Shown here one piece after another: positions 22,790 through 35,186 of a stretch of 64,000 nt of DNA; the stretch's first letter is position 1; the number at the start of each line of letters is the position of its first letter. Made by a program: the position numbers and the translations under genes. The notes below the pieces were generated by a model. It did not search any database. It was given only the letters and a program-made list of their open reading frames with translations, and had not been told where the DNA came from. Origin of the DNA: Brachionus manjavacas (lineage: Eukaryota; Rotifera; Eurotatoria; Ploima; Brachionidae); contig JAHQIY010000008.1 in NCBI GenBank assembly GCA_019054805.1, positions 2,155,501-2,219,500 of the forward strand. Direction: 5' to 3'.

Positions 22790-23610
22790 TTTTACAATTC
22801 TTTTTAGTCATTTATTTCAATAGCAAGCTTCTGTTACCACACTAGCCTGAAAGGAAAGTCCAAGGTGATGCAAATTTATTTACTTATTTTCTAAATAAAT
22901 TCGAGGATAATCTCAGGCTGCTAAGAAGGAATTAGGTCCTTCTTTTTAGCCCAGCGTTAGTAAATAAAATGAGTTATGCAAAAGTTGTTCTCATAAGATG
23001 TGTTTATAGTTTTTTGTTAATAAGTTTTTATGCATTAGCAGTCTATCTTGGGCTAAAACATTTTTTCAACAATTAGTTGGATTAGATTCAATTATGGTAA
23101 ATATGTACAATGAGTCCAAAGGAACATGAGAAATTTTACAACTTATTTGCTTCAATAGCAAGTTGCTCTTTTCATTTGGCTAGAAGGAAATTGTGGTTTC
23201 AAAATGGAAAGAAAAAACCTGAAAAATTATTTCTTATTTGGGGTGATACTTTTTTTAAACAATGACTAGAATTTGATTAGACTCTGTATAGGTGAACACG
23301 TCAAATGAATAAAAAAGAACATGAAAAATTTTGCAACTTATTTCAATTTAGTTTTAATCTCTTGAAAAAAAAATTTTCTGTTGCAACTTTTTTAAGCTCA
23401 TTCATTTCAATAGCAAGCTTCTGTTACCACTTGGCTGAAAAGAAAGACTAATTTTTATAATAAAATAAGCTTTTTTAATTGAAAAGCAAAAAATAAATTT
23501 TTTTCTTATTTATTTCAAGTCGGACTCAATCTTGTGCTAATACTTTTCTTTAACAACGACTAGCGTTGGATTAGAGTCTTATTTTTAATCAATATGTCAT
23601 CTGTCGGCTG
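22790..23610. repeat. diverged tandem repeat, about three copies
   Basis: Two marker strings recur in order. One is TTCAATAGCAAG followed by a CTGTTACCAC or CTCTTTTCATTTGG variant, at about 22818, 23151 and 23409. The other is a GGGCTAAAACATTTTTTCAAC-like block followed by ACTAG-TTGGATTAGA, at about 23050, 23240 and 23530. The spacing gives units of roughly 260-330 bp. The copies are old and unequal in length. Confidence 0.7.
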
Positions 23611-26600
23611 GGAATTAGGAATTTCCCGTTTGAAACAAAATTCAAAAGCCACATAAATTCCCTTCCTCGCAATTATTCTCAAAACTGCTTACTAAATTTA
23701 AATATTAGATGATTATGGCTCGGCAATCAATAATTATTTAGGGAATTAAATGCATTGACAGAACGGATTATAGCTACTATTTGAAATATTGCAAATTATT
23801 TCAACAACAATAACAATATTCACCAATTTAACAATCTTAGAGGATATGTATCAAGTTTAATCAAACTTATTAGAGGCGCTTATTTCCGTGCATAAATTGC
23901 TTTTGATTCATGCAAATTTGAGTATAATTAAAAAGCCCGAAGAGCTTAATCAAAAGGTTTCACTGGCAGATAATAGAGACTTGAAATTGGAGATCAGCTA
24001 CTAACACAAAAATACTAAGTGTTCTAAATGAAAATTTAGTATTGCCAAAAGGTATTCATTGAAATTACTTAGAAAAACTATAAACATTCATGGTTTGTTT
24101 ATTTGGTTAGTGAATATTTTAGTGATTTGTAACTTCTTTTGTTCAATCTACCATTGTATGGCTTCATGTAAAAACAATTTCAAAAAGTTTAACCATTTAT
24201 TCACAATTTAAGGCCTTGATATCTAATATTTTAGTAACATTAACTTTATTCTAATTTAGTTCACCTATTGTTTTGATTGTAAATTTTAAATACACTTTTT
24301 TGTTCTCTCTCTCTCTCTCTTTGAATTCCTATATCAAAAATGTATCACTTGTCAAAGCTGGTTTATTGAATTTTAGCAATTTTGTTTAGAAATAAAATCT
24401 AGTTGTTTGGCTTGCTCGATATTTTTGCTTCTTCGGATCACATGTAATGCAACATTTTTCCATTCAAGTCTTTTAAATAATAAACTAAACTTTACCTCGA
24501 TTAATTGCTAAAAAAAAATTTTGCTCTTTTTGTTCACTTCAATAGAAAAATTTCCAAATTAGTTTTTATTTTTATTTGGAGATACCAAAAAGTTTTGTAG
24601 AAACAAAATTTTAAAAATGTATTGAAACTTAAACTAAGCCGACATTACTTTGTTTTGAAACCTAAATTTTATAATTTTTTGTATTTTTTTAATCGTTTTT
24701 TATTTTAGAAATCTATTTAGAGGGGTCCTGGGACTTTTCCGAGCCTCTTTTAAGTACCCTTTCCTTTTGCATGTATACAATAATTAATTTGAATTGAAAA
24801 AAAATAAAATTTGAAAAAAAAATAAATTAATATAAATTTTATAATGAAAAATTGTAAAAAAAAATATCAAATATCTATGTGTATCTATGTACTTAGAAAA
24901 TCTTCCAGATTGCCTTTGAATAGAGTTTCAATATTATAACAAGATGAAGTCTAGGGGATGAGTAGATTGATGATTGCTGGTAGCATTACAGTGGTAAAAA
25001 GCACTGTCAGGCCAACAGAACAAAAAGAGTGTTAGTGTTCACAATATAATATACTGACAGCCATGGTAAAAAATTTAATTATTTTTTTCGAAAAATAGTT
25101 GAGGCATAGCCTTGGTCGGTTGCAATGGATACATAGCCCTTTCCTTAAGCTACCTGATTGAATATTTGATGTTGAGTTTTTTCATTAAAATTTTTTAATA
25201 TATTAATATTATACTAAAATAACAGACAGCTTTAGAAATAAAATTCAATGATAGAAAAATATCTACAGGAGATTAATTCAATCATTTTACACTTAAAAGA
25301 GTTCATTTTTTTCAAAATTTTTATTTCTAATTTTTAAAATTTTAAAACTTAGTAAAAAAGATAAAATAAAACAAGCTTATATTTTAAAGGATTTCATATT
25401 CTTCGTAAAGAACACTTTTATTTTAAGCCGCACAAAGACCGTAGCTCAATGGTTTGTCAATTTTCCAAGAGTATTTTTTACATTTTTTTTGAAAGTTTAA
25501 AAATAAAAAATAATCATACAAAAATTTTTATTTAGGTTAAAATACAAATTAATGGAAAATGGCTTTTTATCAAACTAAATATTTATAAGCTTTTTGCCTA
25601 AATCGAGCAAAATTTACATTCAAAAGTTTTTTGTTAGAAGCCTTGTAAAATTGAAGTAATTATCGACAAGTTAAAGGAATTCACCATCAAGTCCCAGTTG
25701 AGCGATGCTAATTCGATAAATGATCAGAATCGAATTTCAACTCGATTGGCCTAGGTACAGGAATAAGGTTCAGGCTTGACTGAGCATTCATTTTGCCAGT
25801 GTTTGCTCTAATCAGAAAAATCTGTCATTCTTTAACACTTATCAAAACATAAAGATCTAACACTAATAACTATTAGTATATAAAATTTCAAGTATTGGTA
25901 CCAAATATAACAAGATAATGTGCTCGTCGGAGCGTGAAATAATTGAATTTCTATGAAACTGTGGACCTCGATGAGTTTGGCATTTAATTGAGTGTAAATT
26001 AGAGTCTGGCGGCTTTTTTTCTTTTTGACTCTTTTCTATTGGAATAATATTTGCTTATCGATTCTGTCAATATTAACTTTGAGCTCTTCTCTTTAGCCGC
26101 TGGAAGCAAATCGATTCAAATATGAATTTTAAATTTCAAAAAGTTTAGAATAACATTGCTGAAAAAATATTGAGAAACAATTAAATGCTAGAGAACAATA
26201 ACAAAAAAAATAATTAATAATAATCTAATATTTGCATTGCTTGAAAATTCATGTTGACTTTTTCGAACATTTGAGACCAATTTTGAATTAAAAATGACAG
26301 TTCCAATCCGGATAAGTCAAATACTTTAATTAAAGCTTCTCGTTTCTTGGCGATCTCCCACTGAATCTTGTTAATTGTATATTGATTTATTTGCTGTAAA
26401 TAAAAAATAAAAACGTTAATTTTTTTGTTAATCTTTTGACCAAACTAGATCTTATCAACAGTGTGCCATGTGAGAGTAAATATTAACTTGGCAAACATTA
26501 CATAAGCTAGTTTAATCAGTAGCACCTAGCTGGAATTGAGCATAATTACAAGTCAAGCTCTCTCAAAGACTTTGTGCGAGCAGCATGATGCCAAGTATTT

Positions 26601-28100
26601 AGAAAAAAATTGGTCAAGAGTAGAACTCTGTTTCGACAAAGTGGTTTTTGATTCAAAATTTGTAACCAGACCTAATTGTGCACTTAATTAAAATTTAATT
26701 GTATCTGAGAATTTAAATGAAATTTTAATTTAATTATCTTCAAATTTAGAATGGCTCTTGACAAGAGGAATTTTTGTTGCTGGTCGCTAGATCAGCAGGA
26801 GATAGAGTTGGTCAGTGCTTTTTTCTTTTTGCTTTTTTGCAGGTGTTTCTCAATCTGGTTCGAGAGAAAAAATTTGGAGTATTTTAAATTTTATTAGTAA
26901 AAGGTAAAAAATATTGTTTCGTGATGTTCTACTATGTCCAATGGTTTGTTGATTTTAAATTGTTTTATTCATGTTTTATTCATGTTTAATTAATTGAAAA
27001 AATAGAAAATATTTGTGTGTGCTTTGTGTTGGACTACTAAGTTATAATTACTCTAAAATTAAACAAAAAGCATAATTTATTGATTAGTCTTTTAGGCTAT
27101 TATTAATTTTAAGTAAATAATAGAAATCTTTGATCGATTTGAAAATTATAGATGCTTATCTTTGTGATGCTTTTTAAAAATTAAAAGCGTAGTCCGCTTG
27201 CCAAACGAAATTAGTCTAATTGTTCAAGAGTTTCTATTATTTTACGTAAATGTCAATACGAGAAAAAAATTAACTAAAATTCAGAGGATTTTCGAAATTT
27301 AATTACCACTAGAGGGCGGAAAAGCTACATTAATTGCTACAGGCAATCATTACATTTATTTAAATCTAATTATTTAAAAATTTAAAATTGAAAAAAAAAA
27401 AGAAAACCTAAATAGAAATATTGTTTTATTATGAATCAAAAAATCTTGAAATTATTCTCTAAAAGCTTATTAAATTGAAAAATAATCAATTAAATAAAAT
27501 AAACATGAAACAATGAGACCGAAATCAACTATTCTTGATGTTTAACTCGTCTTATTTTTATAGAAATATTTTTTATTTAACATTTTTTGTCAAGTAAATT
27601 GTTTAAAAAATTAAATAATATATTTATTTACCGCTTTACCTTAAAATGTTTTTGATTTATAAAAAATTAACTCTTAATTAAATATGCTGAAATCAATTAT
27701 ACTGTCGCAAGCACTTCGTTTAAAAAAATAAAAATCAAATTAAAGTAAAAGACTTTTTTTTCTAAATTTTATTTAAATATCAAGTTTGTTTTTTTTTTTT
27801 TAAATCATCAATAAACACTTGTAAGTGTGAAAAAAAGTTGCAATTCAACTCCTTATTCCTTATGTCTTTATTATTTCAAAAAACATTTTAATCATATTTT
27901 TCATGATTAAAAATTTCAAATTTAGAAACTAAAAGTTTAATTTTCATCAAATTATTTTTAAGTACGAAAAAAAAGCTTGATGACTTGATGACGCATTCTC
28001 CAATTTAAAAAAAAATTCTTATTAGTTTAAAAAAAATTTATTTCGAATTTACATTTTAATTATTAATTATTCAAATACAAGTTGATAAAAAAATTTAAAA
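23611..28100. other. intergenic DNA between Six3/6 and PRIM2
   Basis: I see no gene. A (CT)n run lies at about 24306-24322. An A-box-like string (CGTAGCTCAATGG, near 25440) has no B box at the right distance, so it is at most a tRNA/SINE relic. Confidence 0.5.
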
Positions 28101-28110
28101 TTTGAAGTGT

Positions 28111-30122
28111 TTATTGTGTCATTTCAATTTTAATATGTTCTTTTTTTATACTCTGACTTTGACTTTGACTTTGATTTGGTCTATTGAGGCGAGATTTTCC
28201 ATTCAACAATCGCATACTTTGTTCAAAGTATTGATTAGGATGATTTATTGGAACTATTTCTTCTGTCTTATGAGAATACTCAAAATATCGTTGACAAGCT
28301 ATTTGATAATTGTTCGAATCTGCATGCTCCATTATCTTTTAAAAATTTAATTTATTTATTTTTTAATCAAATAAAAAATAAAATAAATTTTACTTGGTTT
28401 GTTTCATCTTGAGTTCTTCCGTATTGCCTTAACTTTTGCTTTAGAAATTCTCGTTCAAAATGCTTGAATGGACTTAGATTTAAAAGAGTTAAAATAAAAA
28501 TAAAAAAACTTTTTCAGAAAAAAAATCCATACCATCCATGATAATCATTATTGCCAGGCATGTGGCTGGTAATTATTTTCAAACAACTGTAAGGTGTGTA
28601 AGATGTCCTTTTGCCTTCTTTACCATAAGAATGCCTAATGTTATATGCATATTCTTTTTCAAACTTTAAATGTTTGTTTAATTTTTAAAATGATTAAATA
28701 ATATTTTAATAGTTGAACAAACTTTGTCGACAGGTATGGATCCTCGTGAAAATTCTGTTCGCCAAAATTTTAAACTTTCTTCCAAAGGGAGACCGATTCC
28801 TTTCAAAAACAGCAAATATTGTAATCTTCCATAATGCCTTAAATGGTGATTTGTTTTAAGAGCTTCATGTAAATTTCGCATACACATTGGAAACGATTTA
28901 ATAGAATGCTAGTTAATTAAAAAATTTGGTTTAAATTATTTTTATTAATCTTGAAAATTACCGAATCTAGGCTTTCTGCCGTCAGATGATCTCTTGTTGC
29001 TGTATCACTATAATTATCTCCAACATCTCGTTCACGCAAGATTTTCAGCAAGTCTGAAATTCGCTGATCTTCTTCGATTTCTTTTATGTGTCTGCTCAAA
29101 GTCTAACATTGATTGAATAAAAATTTTGAAATTGGTTTTATTTTAAAAATTCATACTGATAAGCTTTTTGACAATCGAGTCCTAAAAACATGAGTCAAAA
29201 CTGAACCGAAGTCAGAAATGGTTACAAAGGCATAGCCATTTTTTAAAAAAACTCTTCTACTCTTTACCAACTCGAGCACTTCTATAAAGTTTATCTAAAC
29301 AAATGTTTTAGAAAAATTTAATTAAACAAGAATTATTTTTTTTAAACTTTAAAGTAATGAGTGTTCTTTATTTGATTATGAGTACTTCCCATATCAATCA
29401 ATCCATCGGTAATAGTCTCTTTTTCTTGGTCGGATATCTTAATATTTTTAATTAGTTTTTTTCTTTAACTTTTTAGATCATACTGGGACATAGACAAGGT
29501 TGTTGTCATGCAAAAATTTTTCAATAACCGCTGTATCATTTTGAACCCGACTTAACTTGTAGCGGAAGAAGTCTACTTCTTGTTGAATGAACCATCTTTT
29601 AAGTTCTTCTCTAAAATTAAAAATTTAAAACAAATTTAAAATTTTAATCCTATTTAAGTAAATACGTTTGGCAAAATGCAAGTCTCAAAATAAAATGTGA
29701 CACTATGTCTTTATTCAATTCAGCTTCATCTATTGGTGTGTCTTTAGCCTTGTTTGAAAAAAATTAAAAGAGAAGATGACTTTAAAAGATGGCATATTTT
29801 ACTCCACATAGAATAGATTTTAAAAATCCTGATTTTCTTAATTCTGTGTCTAGTTTTGACAAATATTCATTTCCTCCTTTCATATATCTGGCACCAATAG
29901 TTTCAAACAATTGCAAGACTAAATAAAAAATTTTGAATTTAAAATATTGATAATTTATTTTTTAAATAGAAAACCTGAAAAACGTTCAATGGCAACTGAT
30001 GCAAATTCATCGAATTCAAGTTTACCATCTGGAGGACTGTTATACATTAACAATGGGGAAATAACTTCCCTTTTAATATTTTTTGTAATCGTTTCTTGCT
30101 TTCGACCACCACCTATAATCAT
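28111..30122 (-). CDS. PRIM2: DNA primase large subunit, 11 exons
   Basis: The large primase subunit works with the catalytic small subunit and DNA polymerase alpha to make RNA-DNA primers in the nucleus. Exons by eye: 29975-30122, 29803-29918, 29666-29748, 29484-29610, 29348-29437, 29157-29294, 28962-29102, 28723-28908, 28533-28663, 28394-28472, 28111-28335. They total 1464 nt, in frame, 487 residues (human is 509). Conserved blocks include [69 protein letters not shown] and [16 protein letters not shown]. All four Fe-S cluster cysteines are present: C290, C370, C387 and C427, each three residues later than the human positions as I recall them. All introns are 46-60 bp with GT/AG ends. The C-terminal tail is Ser/Gln-rich and less conserved. 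The start codon is the first ATG in exon 1; upstream sequence is AT-rich. Confidence 0.95.
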
Positions 30123-30368
30123 TTTATTTGACTTATAGCTTTTTATTTTACTAAATAAGATTTAATTTTAAAAAATTTTCACTGAATCCTCTTTAAATTT
30201 TAAATTTTATTGACACAATTTTCTTAACATTGTAAAAAAAAATCAATTTTTAAAAATATTTTAAAATTTTTTATTTATTAAATTCAACTAAAAAAAAACG
30301 AATGAAATCAAAAATTAAAATAAAATCCATTTATCGATTAAATAGATTAAATTCTGTTCTAATGCATT
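30123..30368. other. short intergenic gap between ALDH6A1 and PRIM2
   Basis: Only 246 AT-rich bases separate the ALDH6A1 stop from the PRIM2 start on the same strand. An acceptor-like TCTTATTTAG lies about 35 bases upstream of the PRIM2 ATG (minus strand). This could be a 5' UTR splice or trans-splice site or chance; a separate promoter is not obvious. Confidence 0.4.
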
Positions 30369-32324
30369 TTACATTCTTGGAAACGAAGTTTGAATAGCTT
30401 CTGGGGTAGCATCTTCAGATCTCCATTGCGATGTAACAGTTTTTAGTTGGGTGTAAAAGTTAAATCCCTTATTAAAAAATATTTAAGATTATTAAAAATA
30501 AGACAAATTTGAAAAAAACCTACATTTTGGCCATAAAAATTGGTATCTCCTAAGAAAGATCCTCTGGATCCAGTAAACGAAAACATAGGCAAAGGAACTG
30601 GAATTGGAACATTAATTCCAATCTGGCCAACATCAATTTCATGTGTAAATTTGCGAGCGGTAGCTCCATTAGTAGTGAAAATAGCAGTACCATTTCCATA
30701 CGGATTATTGTTAATTAGTTCAATAGCATCATTTAATGTGTCCACGGACAAAATAACCAAAGCTGGACCAAAAATTTCCTCTTTGTAGCAAGTCATATCA
30801 GGCTAAAAATTTAATAAAATATTAATTTATTAGAATTTTATTAAAAATCTTGATATTACCTTGGCATCACAAATAATAGTCGGTCCAACAAAGTTACCAT
30901 TTTTGTATTTTTCTACAACTACATCTCTGCCATCCAACAAAACCTTAGCACCTTCTTTGTAACTCTTTTCTATAATATCATGAATTCGCTTCTTCGAGTC
31001 TTTGCTAATCACTGGACCAACATCAGTTCCTGGCTCATGTCCTGCATTTACTTTTAGTTTTCTTGCCTTTTCAACCAAATCAGGTATCCAGTTTTTAGAT
31101 TCACCGACAAATATAGCAGTGGTTAAAGCCATGCAGCGTTGACCGGCAGCTCCAAAGGCGGCACCTACTAGCTGATTAAGGGCGTTTTCCTTATTTGCGT
31201 CAGGCATCACGACTCCGTGATTTTTAGCACCCTAAATTCAAATTTTAAATGAAATTAATTTTATTTTTGTAATCATTTACCATGTTCGATTGAACTCTCT
31301 TGCCATTTTGTGTTCCTCTTCTGTAGATATAAGTACCGGCTTGATCTGAGCCAACAAAAGATATAGCTCTAATTGCTGGATGATCACAAATGAAATCAAC
31401 AGCTAATTTAATTAGAATTTAAAAATTTAAATAATCAAATAATCTAAATATAGATATTCTTCATACATTGATGTTGACCATGAATAATATTGAGAACGCC
31501 ATCTGGCATGCCAGCTTGACGAGCTAATTCAGCCAGCAGCAAAGCAGCGCCAGGATCTTTTTCGGAAGGCTTTAAAATCATGGTATTTCCAGCAACTGTT
31601 GCCAATGGAAACATCTATTTTAAAGTTATAATAAATATTCATATTTTCTTTATTCACAAACCCATAGAGGAATCATGGCTGGAAAATTGAATGGACATAT
31701 TCCGGCAGTGACTCCAAGAGGAATTCGATATGATGTACAGTCAATGTCTTTGGCAATATTTGGCAAAGTTTGGCCCATTTGCATGAATGTAACACTGCAT
31801 GCATGCTCAACAACTTGTAAGCCTCTTAAGACATCTCCTTCAGCATCTGGCAATGTTTTTCCTTGCTCTCTAGTTACACTTGCAGCGAGATCTTTCTAAA
31901 TTTTATTAGAAAAATAAAAAAAAAATATATAATTTTTGTTTCCATTTAAATTTCATTACCATATTTTCTTTAATAAGCTGTTGGAGTTTAAGCATAACTT
32001 GTTGTCTGAGTAAAGGGGTAGTCTTTGACCATGTTTTAAAGGCTTTTTGGCAACTTTCTACGGCCATATTCATTTCCTCTTGGGTTGTTTTGGGAACAAG
32101 ACCAATTAATTCATTAGTAGCCGGATTGTACAAATCTATGTATTCTTTTGTCTTCGATTCTACTGGTTTATTATCAATCCATAATTTGACAGTTGGCTAA
32201 AGTATAGTTAAATAATCAATTTAAGTTTTTATGTAAGAATAAATTTTACCGCAGTGGCATAAAGTCTTAAAGTCGCTCTAGTCGACTTATTAATCAAGCT
32301 CAAATTAGAAAAACGTAGCATCAT
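30369..32324 (-). CDS. ALDH6A1: methylmalonate-semialdehyde dehydrogenase (acylating), 8 exons
   Basis: This mitochondrial CoA-dependent aldehyde dehydrogenase of valine and pyrimidine breakdown converts methylmalonate or malonate semialdehyde to propionyl- or acetyl-CoA with NAD+. Exons: 32250-32324, 31960-32196, 31662-31895, 31467-31614, 31281-31402, 30860-31231, 30524-30802, 30369-30467. They total 1566 nt, 521 residues (human 535). Exon 1 encodes an Arg/Ser-rich amphipathic leader ([19 protein letters not shown]) typical of a mitochondrial targeting peptide. Family blocks are [42 protein letters not shown] and [14 protein letters not shown] with the catalytic cysteine at about 305. [46 protein letters not shown] and [10 protein letters not shown] follow. 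Introns are 47-64 bp. No disruption is seen. It lies 246 bp upstream of PRIM2 on the same strand. Confidence 0.97.
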
Positions 32325-35186
32325 TTGTTTTTAGATTAGATAATCTTTAAATTTAGAGAAAATTTGATGATGGTAAATATATTTTTAATGGTAGAATGTA
32401 ATTTTAGACTATTATTAAAATAAAAATTCAAATTTATTTATTGAGAACGCTTAATACTAGGGGTGTGATTTTTGAAAATGCTTCAAGTATAAAATTAAAA
32501 GATGAAAACTTCCAACACTTATGTTTTTAAATTGCAAATTTTGGTTAAAATTTGTTTAAGAAATTATGCAAAAATAAATTTGAAATTCTTAATTTAATAT
32601 TTTTTTCATTTATGTAACGAGTAACAGCAGAGTTTATTATTTTTTTCATAAATTTAATTTAAAACTTATACTTAAGTATACCTCGAAATATTTCTGTATT
32701 GTCAATTTATTTTATTAAATGATTTTCAAAAAAAATTTGAAAATCATTCCGATCATACATATAATGTACCACTTTATTTAACCTTTGTAAATATTTTAAA
32801 ACATGCAGGTAACTTGAAGTTCATGATCAATTTTTGTTGCTCAAAATGATCAAATCAAGTTTTGATTATGAAATATGAAATAAATTGTTATTTCTAAATA
32901 GAATTAATTCACGGATGCATTTTTGTATCTAACATACTTTGTTAAATATTAAAAGTAAAATCTTCAAAAGTCTGCAAAAAATTTCTCACTTAAATTAGCA
33001 TCATTTAAATGAAATGCATTCAGCAATGTGCATTTTGATAATTCAAAGTTTACCTTTTTATTTAACATAGCATGTTAAATCTAAAAATTTATCTCTACAT
33101 TAATTCTATTAAGAAGCTGAAATTAGGTGATACATAAAATAAATTGGTGGATACAATTTAAAGATCCAATTTGGACTTAGAAATTTTTTTTACCTGTTTT
33201 TCTGTACAAAAACTCCCAATTCCCTGTTCTTTGTAGGACTGATTTCTAGATTTTAAGATTTAGAAGTTATTTAATAAATTATTATAAAGAAATTAATTAC
33301 CTCTTCCTCTAAAAATATTTTAAATCTTAAGCCAAATTAAAAACATTATCAAAAGAGTAATGAAAATTTAAAGTTATTAGCATTAAAGGCTTAAAAAGCA
33401 ATGTAATTAATGATTATTTATTCCATTGTAATTTGTATTTGATTCTAAATATTAGTTCTGGAATCATCATGTCGTTCATTTTGGTGAATTTTATAAATCA
33501 AATGGAAAAATTTTTTACACAGTTTTTGCTGGCTGTGCCAATTAATGCATCTATATTTTTTACATCTTTTTACTTAAAAATTTTTAAATTCTAGAAAAAG
33601 TTTATTAGATTTTTGTAGCATTTTTAATACAATTGTATTATAAAAAATCCATGACTTTTAAAAAATTTCATACAATTTAATCTATGCTTTTTTGTTTTTA
33701 CTTTTTAATAAAAATATGTTGATATAAAAAATTAAAAAAAGATAATTTTTTTGATTCAGTTAACTTATAAAAGACCTAAATTAGATACCTGGAAAATAAA
33801 TTACCTTCCTTCTAACTATCACTCGTTAATTTAAATATGTCTATTTATTTTTTTTTAATCTGAGGGAGCTTTAGCTTGTCACAGATAAATAAATAAATAA
33901 AAATCGACCAAACGTGGAAAAAAAATATTGACAGCTACTAAGGCTACTACAGTGTTATTTTTGGAATATAACTCTCCCAATTTATTTTTTATTAAAATTT
34001 AAATTTAAATTATTTTGTTGCCAAATTAATTTATTAGATAAAAAGTAAAATTCAAAAAAAAATTTAATTTGAAACAATTAAAAATATCCAGACGATAAGC
34101 AGCCCTCAAAGCCTGCCAGGAGTTGAAAAAGTACAAAAACTAAGTAAGATTTTTTATAAATAGAGTATATTAAAAGAAATTAAAAAATTGAACTTAATTA
34201 TTAAAATAATTGCTAAATTCATTTATTTTGAGTCTTTTATATTCAAAATTAAAGAAGGCGTCAAAAATTACTCAGTGGTAATTTTCAGTAAAAAAAAATT
34301 TGGTACAAAAATGAAAGAAAATTTCAATTCAAAAGCTTTTATTCAATCTTTTATTTTATAAAAATAGTAATTAAGAATCACGAATTTATGAATTTTATGA
34401 AGATGAAAAAAGGTTTCAGAATGATGAAACATTATTATTCCCTTTTTATACCCATATCATTAGGTTCACTATGGGGACAGCAAAAGGTCGATCTTACATA
34501 AACAAACTCTCATTCTGGTCATCCATCGTCACTCAGCAACTCGAAGGAACAGAAAAAAAATATGCTGAACTTTTATCGCCACAGCATGTTGAAATGACAA
34601 ACTCTACATTTGAAAACCAAAGCGGACTGCATTGCTCCAGCTCTCACTCGTCTGAAAAAAAAATTTGACAAAAATAGTGTCATTGTTCATTCAAATAAAT
34701 TAAGAAAAATTGAAGGATATGCACAAGTTCGAAATTTTTATTCTATCTTTATTTATTTAACTAAAAATTTCAAACATTTTTTTTTTAATGATCAGAAAAA
34801 TTTTGGAATTTTGTGATCAGAAGTTGTTTGATCATCGAATGCATCGTATGAAATTTCAAAAATAATTTTTTAAAAAATTAAAAAGAAAAGGAAAAAATTT
34901 TTTATTCACCGGATTTATTCGAAAAATAATCAATGTTAAATAAAGTGAAAAAAAAAACTCGGCCGTAAACAGCTGACTTTACTAAAAATTTTCTAAGAAT
35001 CTCTCAACAGCAATAAAATTCAAATATTAAACATTAAACAAAAAGAAAATATTCAAAAAAATATACAAAAAAAATACCGCAAAAATGGCCGCTTCAAATA
35101 GCGAAGCAAATAAAAAATTTATAATGCTTCAAAGGCACTTTGATTTACGCTTGTAAATATTAAACACCGGTTGCCTATTGCATAGG
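32325..35186. other. intergenic region
   Basis: No gene is supported. Two overlapping plus-strand frames at 34471-34816 are higher in complexity than their surroundings, but I recognise nothing in them and see no splice or promoter context. A LINE 3' tail lies at 33857-33905. Confidence 0.5.
33857..33905 (+). mobile_element. LINE 3' tail
   Basis: The stretch AATCTGAGGGAGCTTTAGCT leads into GTCACAGATAAATAAATAAA, a simple-repeat tail. The same unit occurs inverted at 59634-59672 and 59781-59828. Such GAGCT-AGCT hairpins followed by short-unit tails are typical of CR1/L2/Jockey-like 3' ends. Confidence 0.55.

Noticed and set aside
28102..28350. 82-codon plus frame over the last PRIM2 exon
   Set aside because: Antisense shadow of the conserved PRIM2 C-terminus.
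30540..31899. Plus-strand frames across ALDH6A1
   Set aside because: They are antisense to exons whose minus-strand translation matches the dehydrogenase family throughout.
34471..34816. Two overlapping plus frames with non-repetitive sequence
   Set aside because: I recognise no domain; a thought that the second might hold a FLYWCH-type finger did not hold up because the Cys/His spacing is absent.
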